Origin: an uncultured Oceanospirillaceae bacterium
GTDB taxonomy: Bacteria > Pseudomonadota > Gammaproteobacteria > Pseudomonadales > Balneatricaceae
Assembly: GCA_937136055.1 (NCBI GenBank)
Contig: CAKZOD010000050.1
Span: 1-64,000 of the forward strand
Direction of reading: 5' to 3'
DNA length: 64,000 nt
Part shown: in pieces, positions 56,323 through 64,000 of the stretch
Position numbering within the stretch: the first letter of the stretch is position 1
Layout: each line of letters opens with the position of its first letter
Notes under the pieces: generated by a model
Databases searched by the model: none
Seen by the model: the letters and a program-made list of their open reading frames with translations, nothing else
Told to the model about the DNA's origin: nothing
Program-made: the position numbers and the translations under genes

Positions 56323-56964
56323 TTAAGCCCAGCGCTCAATGCGCGCACCACTGATCATTAAGCGTAATAAATCTGAGCGACAAACGATGCCAAGTAATTG
56401 CTCGTTATGATCAAAGATAGGGATTGCGTTTATATCGTACTCTAGAAAACAAGCGGCTATTTGCACAACTTCAGTATGTGGGGCACCTGCAATCAGCTTT
56501 TTAGAATAATAGGGTGTTATGCTCAAAGTGGAATCTTTACCCAGCGCTAGAAGATCTTTACTTGATAAAATACCAACCGTTTTATTGCTGATATCGACAA
56601 CCATTAAATGATTGACTGATAGCTCTTGCATGCGCTCCCAAGCGGTATGTACTGTTGTACCCTCAACAATACTGTGAACAGGAGAGCTCATGATTTGTTC
56701 GGCGATAAGACCGTGCTTTTTTTGAGTAGGTGCAGCACTTGGCTTAAGTGCATCATAGGTGCCAGCGGTACTCTCTTCATGGCTACCTGAGGTGCGTTGC
56801 ATAATTTTACGAAATTCATCGTTCTTCGTTTGCAAGTCTTTGTCGTTATGAGTGCTGCTGTGTAAGCTTTCACCCGCACTTGATTGGTCGACTCCTTTTG
56901 TTGGCAACAAAGTACGCAACGGCGTTTTTACTCTACGTCCTTGATCAATAATGGCGAAAGACAT
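56323..56964 (-). CDS. CBS-domain-pair protein
   Basis: 213 residues. An N-terminal low-complexity linker (about 1-85) precedes two CBS domains (about 90-145 and 150-210: IMSSPVHSIVEGTTVHTAWE, VGILSSKDLL, INAIPIFDHNEQLLGIV). Such pairs bind adenine nucleotides and regulate partners. No enzymatic domain is attached. It is convergent with yheU, 20 bases apart. Confidence 0.85.
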   Translation of the reverse strand: MSFAIIDQGRRVKTPLRTLLPTKGVDQSSAGESLHSSTHNDKDLQTKNDEFRKIMQRTSGSHEESTAGTYDALKPSAAPTQKKHGLIAEQIMSSPVHSIVEGTTVHTAWERMQELSVNHLMVVDISNKTVGILSSKDLLALGKDSTLSITPYYSKKLIAGAPHTEVVQIAACFLEYDINAIPIFDHNEQLLGIVCRSDLLRLMISGARIERWA

Positions 56965-57157
56965 AAAAGGCCTCCGAGGTTTATTTTCCTAGTCAATTAG
57001 GATAATCAGTTAGTAATAGCTAACTGACGTGTTCTCTGCTGTTAATTTATACAGTGATTACTTCATTAGTCAATAATTTTGTAAATAAGTTTAATCATGG
57101 CTTTCTAGCAACAACCTTCGTCTGGAAAAAAGGCCATTATTATTATTCCCTTATCTA

Positions 57158-59152
57158 TTATATCGCCCGACGAATCAATTGCTTAATGACAAATCTAGCA
57201 GGGTGTATTACATTCGACAAGTTATTACTCAATGGGCTGGGTTGATTTGTCAGCATACAGGCTAGATGTTCTGCGCTTAATGGGCAAGTTATCAAACCTT
57301 TAGATCCATGCCCAATATTTAAAAATAATCCTTTGTAATTAGGTGCTTGCGTCTGTGTAAAACGCCAGTTTTTATCTTTCTTTAGCTTTTTAAAATCATT
57401 AATAAAAGCGTTGGTAATGGGGGCTGGACCCACTAGTGGTAGATAATCAGGTGTTGAGCATCGCAAGGCAACTTTTCCATCAAGCTGCTGCGAAAACTCT
57501 AACTGCGTGCTAAGTTCAGGGAGTACTTTGTTCAGGTTTTTAATGTTGGTTTGTTGATCTTGCTCTTTGAGTATAAGTTCTTGATTGTGCAAATCAAAAC
57601 TTGCACCGAAACAGTATTCATTATTTAGCGCTGGTGAAATATAGCCTGCACCACACACGACTGTATTTAATTGGGGTGACTGGCTGTCTGGTACATGAGT
57701 AACTTGCCCGCGAATTCCTTTAGATGATGTTTCACGTAGCTGTTCAAACTGTTTGGCGCTATTAGCATTAGCAACGATCACGGCATCAAATTGCTGATTA
57801 ATGGCATCTTTAGTGTTTGTCATCAACTGCCAACGATCATCTGACAGTTGCTCTATAGCGGTGATCTGAGTGTTTAGGCGCAGTGAAATTTTACTCTGGG
57901 CATCGATTAACTTTTGACAAAAAGCTTTAGGAGCAACCCAGCCAGCACGCTCGAAATATAGCCCGCTAAATTCTATTTTCGTGCCTGCTAATTGACTCGC
58001 TTGTTCCGCGCTAACAGCCCTAACTACATCACTGTGGTAATAACCTTGATCTAACAAATCTTGTTGCTGTGCTTGTTCTTTATGATTAGTCGCTATTTGT
58101 AATAAGCCACATTGATCTGCAGTTTGCTTATCGAAACATTGGTAAATGTTGAGTAAGCGCAAGCTGTACTCTAAACCTGTTAAGTGTAGATCTCCGCCAA
58201 GTGTGGGTTTTGAGGGAAGCTTAGCGTAAAGCGCTCCTTGTAAATTACCTGAGGCGTGCTGGCAAATTTCATTCTCACTATCAAATAAGGTTACTTGCAC
58301 ACCTCGCCTAGCGAGTGCTTCGGCACTAGTGCAACCTGCTAAACCGCCACCGATAATAGCGACATGTTTTACATTTTTACTTTTTGCGATATTGAACCAA
58401 GGCTTGCTGTTTTCTGTAGTGTTATTTATCTCAGTAGTATCACCTGTAAAGTTAGCGCTAATCATTTCGCGCTTTTTGCCAAAGCCTGGATGCTTAGTGA
58501 TACTAAAGCCTTGTGCTTGCAGTGCCCTTCTAACGAAGCCTGCCGAGGTAAAAGTTGATAGGTGAGTTTGTTGAGGGCTGCTTAAGCGGGCGACTTGTCG
58601 AAATAAAGGCTCTTGCCACATAGTGCTGTTTTTGGCCGGTGAAAAACCATCTAGATACCACACATGTGTTTGATGGCGACACTGTTGGTAAGCGCTAACA
58701 CTGTCATCAAACATCAAAGTTAAATAGACCTCACCAGCGTTTATTATAAGGCGATGAAAGCCTTTTATTGGCGGTGGGTATTGCGCCACTATTTGCTTGG
58801 TTAATGATTCAAATTGGGGGAAGACAGCGGCTGCTTTTTGAAAGTCTCTCACGTTTAAAGGAAACAATTCACTGGAAAAAAAGTAAACGGGTTTATCACG
58901 CTTAATTTCAGTTATGTTGGAGATTGCTTGTAAACTTGCATACATATTTAGGCCGGTTCCAAAACCAGTCTCATTGATGCAAAAATAACTTTCAGGGCAT
59001 TGCTGATAGCGTTCAGGTAAATGACTGGGGGCAATAAAAACGTGTTGGCTTTCATCTAAACCACCATCAGAATTAAAATAGTAGTCGTCAAACTGCTCGG
59101 AAATGGGAGTGTTGTCTTGCCAGCTGATCTGGCTATTTTGAATCTTTTTCAT
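57158..59152 (-). CDS. mnmC: tRNA 5-methylaminomethyl-2-thiouridine biosynthesis bifunctional protein MnmC
   Basis: 664 residues. The N-terminal methyltransferase domain (MnmC2, about 1-245) has NETGFGTGLNMY and YLDGFSPAKNSTMW. The C-terminal FAD oxidoreductase (MnmC1, about 262-645) has the dinucleotide motif VAIIGGGLAGCTSAEALARRG. It converts cmnm5s2U to mnm5s2U in the wobble position of tRNA. The length matches the fused form. It is divergent from ugd. Confidence 0.95.
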   Translation of the reverse strand: MKKIQNSQISWQDNTPISEQFDDYYFNSDGGLDESQHVFIAPSHLPERYQQCPESYFCINETGFGTGLNMYASLQAISNITEIKRDKPVYFFSSELFPLNVRDFQKAAAVFPQFESLTKQIVAQYPPPIKGFHRLIINAGEVYLTLMFDDSVSAYQQCRHQTHVWYLDGFSPAKNSTMWQEPLFRQVARLSSPQQTHLSTFTSAGFVRRALQAQGFSITKHPGFGKKREMISANFTGDTTEINNTTENSKPWFNIAKSKNVKHVAIIGGGLAGCTSAEALARRGVQVTLFDSENEICQHASGNLQGALYAKLPSKPTLGGDLHLTGLEYSLRLLNIYQCFDKQTADQCGLLQIATNHKEQAQQQDLLDQGYYHSDVVRAVSAEQASQLAGTKIEFSGLYFERAGWVAPKAFCQKLIDAQSKISLRLNTQITAIEQLSDDRWQLMTNTKDAINQQFDAVIVANANSAKQFEQLRETSSKGIRGQVTHVPDSQSPQLNTVVCGAGYISPALNNEYCFGASFDLHNQELILKEQDQQTNIKNLNKVLPELSTQLEFSQQLDGKVALRCSTPDYLPLVGPAPITNAFINDFKKLKKDKNWRFTQTQAPNYKGLFLNIGHGSKGLITCPLSAEHLACMLTNQPSPLSNNLSNVIHPARFVIKQLIRRAI

Positions 59153-59251
59153 GACGCCATTTTAACAGGAAAATCTGGGGTTTAAGTATCACAACTGCTA
59201 AAATATGGCTAATTAACTATTAGCATCAAAAATATATATGAAGAGGTCATA

Positions 59252-60418
59252 ATGAGAATTGCAGTTGCAGGAACAGGTTACGTAGGGCTATCTAATGCCA
59301 TGCTGCTGGCTCAGTCGCACAGTGTTATTGCGGTCGATATAGACGCTGACAAAGTTGCACTATTAAATGACAAAAAATCTCCCATTGTTGATGTGCAGAT
59401 AGAAGCATTTTTAAAACGTGACGATTTAGATTTTACGGCGACTTTAGATCCACAGTTAGCTTATGAAAATGCAGATTATGTCATCATAGCGACACCGACC
59501 GATTATGATCCAACAACGAATTACTTTAATACTTCCAGTGTTGAAGCGGTTATCGATAAAGTTAGTCAGATAAATCCAGATGCCATCATGGTGATTAAAT
59601 CGACAGTACCGGTTGGCTACACAGAAAGAATAAAACAGGAAAAAAACAACGCCAATATTATGTTTTCACCTGAATTCTTACGAGAAGGGCAGGCGCTACA
59701 TGATAACCTTTATCCATCGCGTATTATTGTTGGTGAGCAAAGTGAGCGGGCAAGTGTGTTTGCTCAATTACTAGCGCAAGGTGCTTTAAAAGAGGATGTT
59801 GATACGCTATTGCTCGACTCTACAGAAGCCGAAGCCGTAAAGTTATTTTCAAATACATACCTTGCAATGCGTGTCGCATATTTCAACGAGCTGGATACCT
59901 ACTGCGAGAGCAGTAATATCAGTAGTCGCCAAGTGATCGAGGGTGTTGGTTTAGATCCAAGAATTGGTTCGCATTATAACAATCCATCATTTGGCTATGG
60001 CGGGTATTGCCTTCCAAAAGATACCAAGCAACTGCTAGCAAATTATAACAATGTACCGAATAATTTAATTGGTGCAGTTGTTAATGCAAACGTCACTCGT
60101 AAAGATTTTATTGCTGATCAGATACTTAAGCGCAAGCCAGAGGTTGTTGGGGTCTATCGTTTGGTGATGAAACATGGCTCCGATAATTTTAGAGCCTCTG
60201 CGATTCAAGGGATTATGAAGCGTATTAAAGCAAAAGGTGTTCCTGTTGTTGTATTTGAACCAAGCTGTGAAGAAGATGAGTTCTTCCATTCAAAAGTCAT
60301 CAGAGATTTAGAAGAGTTCAAAGCTTGTTCGGATGTCATTATTGCGAATCGCATCGATGACAGCATCGAAGATGTGGTGAGTAAAGTTTATACCCGTGAT
60401 TTATTTGGCCAGGATTAG
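59252..60418 (+). CDS. ugd: UDP-glucose 6-dehydrogenase
   Basis: 388 residues, the same length as E. coli Ugd. The NAD-binding [15 protein letters not shown] starts it. The catalytic block [18 protein letters not shown] carries the active-site Cys. It makes UDP-glucuronate for capsule, exopolysaccharide or LPS modification. It stands alone with no polysaccharide genes in view. AAGAGG precedes the ATG. Confidence 0.95.
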   Translation: MRIAVAGTGYVGLSNAMLLAQSHSVIAVDIDADKVALLNDKKSPIVDVQIEAFLKRDDLDFTATLDPQLAYENADYVIIATPTDYDPTTNYFNTSSVEAVIDKVSQINPDAIMVIKSTVPVGYTERIKQEKNNANIMFSPEFLREGQALHDNLYPSRIIVGEQSERASVFAQLLAQGALKEDVDTLLLDSTEAEAVKLFSNTYLAMRVAYFNELDTYCESSNISSRQVIEGVGLDPRIGSHYNNPSFGYGGYCLPKDTKQLLANYNNVPNNLIGAVVNANVTRKDFIADQILKRKPEVVGVYRLVMKHGSDNFRASAIQGIMKRIKAKGVPVVVFEPSCEEDEFFHSKVIRDLEEFKACSDVIIANRIDDSIEDVVSKVYTRDLFGQD

Positions 60419-60485
60419 TCGACGAGATATTTGTTCGGATAAAGAAACCTAGCTGCCTGAGTGATAGCAGGCAAAGAAGACATAA

Positions 60486-61394
60486 ATGATGAACAACATT
60501 TCTTGGCGCGCTACTCGCTCATTTATTCTCGTTGCAGAGCAGGGCAGCTTTACTAAAGCTGCTGAGGTTTCTGGGTTTTCTAAAGCAAACCTTAGTCAGC
60601 AAGTGACGGAGCTTGAAGCATCTTTAAGTGTGCAATTATTGCACCGAACTACTCGTAAGTTAAGGCTTACAGAAGTGGGGGAGGGCTATTATAAACGCGC
60701 TAAACATGCCATGTTAGCCCTAGACAGTGCAGCGCAATGGGCCATGCAATCTACTCAAGAGTTGAAGGGCGTTATTCATATGAATGCGGTTGGCGGTCCT
60801 ATTGGCGAGGAGTTAATAGCGCCGATTGTGATGTCTTTTCAACGAAAATACCCTGATGTGGACGTGCATTTAGATTTTTCGAGTATCAGAGTCGATTTGA
60901 TTGATGGGCGCTATGATCTCGTTGTGCGTATGGGAGAGCTGGAAGATTCAACGCTAGTGATGCAAAAACTGGCGACAATTAAAACCAAGTATGTCGCAAG
61001 TGCAGAGTTTGTGAATAAAAACGCTGTCATACAGTCTCCTGAAGACTTAAAAACACTTCCTTTGATTTATGGCAGTGTTGCGCAGTGGACACTAGTCAAA
61101 GGCTCACAGCGCTATCCTATTCAGGCCCAGGGTATTAAAGTGACCAGTGGTAGGGTAATGCGCAAAGCTGCATTAGAAGGACTTGGCATTGCACGCCTTG
61201 CTGATGTTTATGTGCAAGCCGATATTGCCGCTGGGCGTTTAGTTGAAGTGCTACCGGATTGGTCAGAAGAAACCGCATTGTCAATGCTTTGTCCCCCTCA
61301 CCGCTTCCAGCTGCAACGAGTGAAAGTGCTCATGCAGTGCTTAAAAGCGCATTTCAACAACAGTCATCAACAGATGCTACAAACGGGACTGTAA
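60486..61394 (+). CDS. LysR-family regulator (AaeR/YafC-like)
   Basis: 302 residues. The N-terminal winged helix (about 8-65, SFTKAAEVSGFSKANLSQQV) is followed by a substrate-binding-fold domain (about 90-295). The target is unknown. It is convergent with the iron-binding protein gene, 30 bases apart. Confidence 0.9.
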   Translation: MMNNISWRATRSFILVAEQGSFTKAAEVSGFSKANLSQQVTELEASLSVQLLHRTTRKLRLTEVGEGYYKRAKHAMLALDSAAQWAMQSTQELKGVIHMNAVGGPIGEELIAPIVMSFQRKYPDVDVHLDFSSIRVDLIDGRYDLVVRMGELEDSTLVMQKLATIKTKYVASAEFVNKNAVIQSPEDLKTLPLIYGSVAQWTLVKGSQRYPIQAQGIKVTSGRVMRKAALEGLGIARLADVYVQADIAAGRLVEVLPDWSEETALSMLCPPHRFQLQRVKVLMQCLKAHFNNSHQQMLQTGL

Positions 61395-61423
61395 CTCCAG
61401 TCTGTTCTCCCAACTTTTCGTTT

Positions 61424-62590
61424 TTATAAACCCACTTTTTTAATTAATAGCAGTGCTGTTTGATGTTGCTGTGCAATTGCGGCAAGGGATACTGTATCTC
61501 TTTTAAAATCGGGCATATATTGCTGTAGCAAGAGAGAAGGCTCAACCTTGGGATTAATAGGGAATTCGTGATTTTGACGCGCATAAGCCTCTTGCGCTTC
61601 GTCACTACTGAGATACTCCATTAAGGCGATTGCATTATCTTTATTCGGGGCGTGTTTGGTAAGTGCCATACCGCTAATATTTATATGTGAGCCACGGTCT
61701 TGCTGATTTGGAAATACCAAGAAAACAGACTGAGCTGATTTAATCTGATCTGGCTTACGCTTATTGGTGATCATTTTGGCGAAGTAATAGGAGTTAACTA
61801 ATGCAATATCACACACTCCTTCACTGATTGCTTTAACTTGCGCTCGGTCATTTCCTTGGGGTTTGCGTGCTAAATTATTTTTCAAGCCTTGTAGCCACTG
61901 TTCGGTAGCAGCTTCCCCGCTTGCCACTATCATTGAGCTGATAAGCGATAGCATGTAGTTGTGCTTACCTGAGCGGGTGCATATTCTGCCTTTCCATTTT
62001 TTATCGACAAGCTGTTCATAATCGATAATTTCACCAGACTCTACTCGTGCTTTTGAAGCAAAGATAATTCGCGCGCGAGCGGTTAAACCAAACCATTGCT
62101 GTTGTGGATCACGATACTCTGCAGGGATGTTATTTTTCAGTAGCACACTGGATACAGGTTGGGTTAGGCCTAATTGGGCAAGCTCATAAAGTGGAGCGAT
62201 ATCAGATGTCAGAACTATATCGGCAGCAGAGAAAGTGCCTTCCAGTTTTAAACGCTGAGCAATATCTTGTTTCGCGTAAACAATATTTGTAACTATGCCT
62301 GTGCTATTAGTAAAATCATTTAAAATTTTACTGATGAGAAAAGGTTGCCTTGCAGAGTAAATATTGACTTCAGCAGAGGATACAAAGGCTGTATTGGCAA
62401 TGATTGAAGCTGTTATTGTGAGCTTAGCTGCAAAGGAGCTTGTGAGTATCCGTTTTATTCGCAAAGCTCGCTTTGCTGTAAGATAGCTTTTGCTTGAGTA
62501 ATGGCTTTTCACAATGAAGTAGCTATTTCTTTTAACAAAGTGAATAAGGTTGCAGTGATCATCAGCATCAACCCGTTTTAAGTGGCGCAT
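61424..62590 (-). CDS. Iron(III) ABC transporter substrate-binding protein (FbpA/FutA-like)
   Basis: 388 residues as tracked. The secretion signal is unusually far in: the hydrophobic segment KLTITASIIANTAFVSSAEV ends near residue 73, so the true start may be a later GTG or TTG. The mature part is a type II periplasmic binding protein with NIYSARQPFLISKILNDF, TRSGKHNYMLSLISS and the tyrosine pair NSYYFAKM typical of ferric iron ligation. No permease or ATPase genes are adjacent. Confidence 0.87.
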   Translation of the reverse strand: MRHLKRVDADDHCNLIHFVKRNSYFIVKSHYSSKSYLTAKRALRIKRILTSSFAAKLTITASIIANTAFVSSAEVNIYSARQPFLISKILNDFTNSTGIVTNIVYAKQDIAQRLKLEGTFSAADIVLTSDIAPLYELAQLGLTQPVSSVLLKNNIPAEYRDPQQQWFGLTARARIIFASKARVESGEIIDYEQLVDKKWKGRICTRSGKHNYMLSLISSMIVASGEAATEQWLQGLKNNLARKPQGNDRAQVKAISEGVCDIALVNSYYFAKMITNKRKPDQIKSAQSVFLVFPNQQDRGSHINISGMALTKHAPNKDNAIALMEYLSSDEAQEAYARQNHEFPINPKVEPSLLLQQYMPDFKRDTVSLAAIAQQHQTALLLIKKVGL

Positions 62591-62602
62591 TATATAACCT
62601 AT

Positions 62603-64000
62603 TTAATGAAGTATTTTGTTAAAGGTTTTAGGTGCTTTACTGGCGTGGCTGGTGTCAATCAATAGATTATCAATGGCTAATACCGATAGCGGCTTATGGA
62701 AAAAATATCCTTGAGCATAGTGGCACTCAAGGTTTTTGAAAAAGTCGAGCTGGTAAGTTTGTTCAATACCCTCAGCAGTAATTTCTAATCTTAGCAGGTG
62801 CGCCATTCTTACAGTTGCCTCTAAGACAATAGCATTATTTGAATTCAGTGCTAAATCAATCACGAATGAGCGATCGAGCTTGATACCTTTAAGGGGATAA
62901 TTTACCAGCCTTTCAAGTGAGCTGTGGCCTGTACCAAAATCATCAATATAAATGCCGACCCCCAATAAATGGATACGGTTGAGTTGCTCCATGAGGCGTG
63001 CTTCATCGTTATAAATTTGCGTCTCAGTTACTTCGATATGAAGGTTTTGTGCAGTAATGTGATGTTTTGAAATCTGCTTCTCAATCAATGAAGCTATGTC
63101 TCTTTGGATTAGCTGCTTGGGGGCGACATTGATATTGACGAACAGCTGCTCATTGGCACTGGCTTTAATCCACTGTGAAATTTGTGACAATGCCTGTGCA
63201 ATAATCCACTGTCCTAGGTCCGAAATTAAGTTTAGCTCTTCCATCAAAGGTATAAATTCACTCGGAGGTACTTCACCGAGTTCTTTAGGGTACCAGCGAA
63301 CAAGTGCTTCAAACCCAGCAATTTGTCGATTTTCGATATTCATAATTGGCTGGTATACAAGCTCAAATTCATTGTTATCAAAGGCGCTGTTGAGTAGGTG
63401 CTCAATCTTTAGGCGCCTAGTGAGCAGTAGTGATAAATGTTGGCCATAAATAGCGCAATTATTTCTACCACTGTGTTTCACCTCATACATAGCAAGGTCA
63501 GCTTGTTGTAGTGCTTGGCTGGCACTGGTGCATTGATTGGTGAGTAAGCTTGCACCAATGCTGGCGGTGACACAGAGCTTGATGTCCTCATTGATACTAA
63601 AGCGAGGTTTAAGAATATCCAATAGGTTGTGAGAAAGCTTATCGAGGCTTTCAGTATTGGGCGTTTCCTCACTATACAGTGCAAACTCATCACCGCCGAA
63701 GCGGGCGATTTGGGCGTTTGAAAAACACTGCTTTAATCGCTGAGCAAATTGAATTAATAATTCATCTCCCACAGCATGGCCAAAATTATCGTTAATTGAT
63801 TTAAAGCGGTCGATATCAATAAACATAATAGATAGACCCGTTGCCCTATCTGTATTGAGCTGTTGCTCTAAAGATTCAACAAAGGATGCGCGATTACGCA
63901 AACCGGTGAGTGAATCGTAGTTTGCCTGATACTGTAGTTTAAATTCTGCTTTTTTTCTTTGCGAAATAATACTGATAAAGCCTTGATAGTAAGGCTCTTT
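62603..64000 (-). CDS. GGDEF-EAL cyclic di-GMP protein, N-terminus beyond the window edge
   Basis: At least 465 residues are visible. The track starts at a TTG (63901), but the frame stays open to base 64000 (QYQANYDSLTGLRNR), so the gene continues rightward, probably with a PAS-type sensor. GGDEF (about 63395-63900, ARFGGDEFALYS) and EAL (62650-63330, GFEALVRWYP, ETQIYND, YIDDFGTGHSSLERL) both have conserved catalytic motifs. It could make and/or break cyclic di-GMP. It is 12 bases upstream of the iron-binding protein gene. Confidence 0.92.
   Translation of the reverse strand, partial: KEPYYQGFISIISQRKKAEFKLQYQANYDSLTGLRNRASFVESLEQQLNTDRATGLSIMFIDIDRFKSINDNFGHAVGDELLIQFAQRLKQCFSNAQIARFGGDEFALYSEETPNTESLDKLSHNLLDILKPRFSINEDIKLCVTASIGASLLTNQCTSASQALQQADLAMYEVKHSGRNNCAIYGQHLSLLLTRRLKIEHLLNSAFDNNEFELVYQPIMNIENRQIAGFEALVRWYPKELGEVPPSEFIPLMEELNLISDLGQWIIAQALSQISQWIKASANEQLFVNINVAPKQLIQRDIASLIEKQISKHHITAQNLHIEVTETQIYNDEARLMEQLNRIHLLGVGIYIDDFGTGHSSLERLVNYPLKGIKLDRSFVIDLALNSNNAIVLEATVRMAHLLRLEITAEGIEQTYQLDFFKNLECHYAQGYFFHKPLSVLAIDNLLIDTSHASKAPKTFNKILH

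Noticed and set aside
57054-57245. 63-residue plus-strand ORF before mnmC's 3' end
   Set aside because: It overlaps the mnmC stop region in antisense, with no ribosome site and no protein-like motif.

Overview
This window is chromosomal DNA of a moderately AT-rich Gammaproteobacterium. The gene set (CcmABCDEFGHI, ZipA next to LigA, YheU, CreA, ArgP/ArgO, MnmC, DUF2489, DUF3581, FliK with an FlhB-like C-terminal protein) fits a marine, flagellated, respiring heterotroph of the Oceanospirillales type. That placement is inferred from gene content only; there is no rRNA gene here.

Left end (1-7500): an AT-rich accessory region. It begins with repeated fragments resembling a tRNA-Ser 3' end and contains a compact ABC-three-component-type (ABC-3C) conflict operon: a small membrane protein, an adaptor or effector, an MC6-like middle component and a DUF2326 ATPase. 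The ATPase ends in a one-base frameshift. About 200-250 bp imperfect direct repeats flank this operon. The second repeat leads into another two-gene unit (an all-helical unknown and a small zinc ribbon). A RAYT/IS200-like HUH transposase follows, then another copy of the dispersed repeat.

Middle (7500-33000): a lipoprotein, a large chemotaxis receptor, CreA, a DUF2145 unit with a divergent HTH regulator, an isochorismatase-fold hydrolase, a PAS-GGDEF diguanylate cyclase, DUF3581, a P1-family peptidase, and the ArgP/ArgO basic amino acid export pair. Next come MipA/OmpV with an RstBA-like two-component system, a PepSY membrane protein, a DUF2946-like secreted protein, a thioredoxin-like protein, a DUF2489 pair, and a GacS/BarA-type hybrid kinase split in two by a one-base frameshift.

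Right part (33000-64000): the NAD-linked soluble formate dehydrogenase operon fdsG-fdsB-fdsA-fdhD-fdsD (minus strand), a hotdog thioesterase, an FlhB-like protein with FliK, then the complete plus-strand cytochrome c maturation operon ccmABCDEFGHI. This runs into an unusually large zipA, then ligA and yheU. A CBS protein, mnmC, UDP-glucose dehydrogenase, a LysR regulator, an iron-binding periplasmic protein and a GGDEF-EAL protein cut by the window edge complete the region.

Three copies of a palindromic repeat family lie in gene gaps: 20353-20622, 27173-27515 and a short form at 39357-39420. The two long copies fold into the same nested helices, and many base changes are compensated on the opposite arm. 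This family, the ABC-3C island and the two frameshifted genes are the most notable observations.
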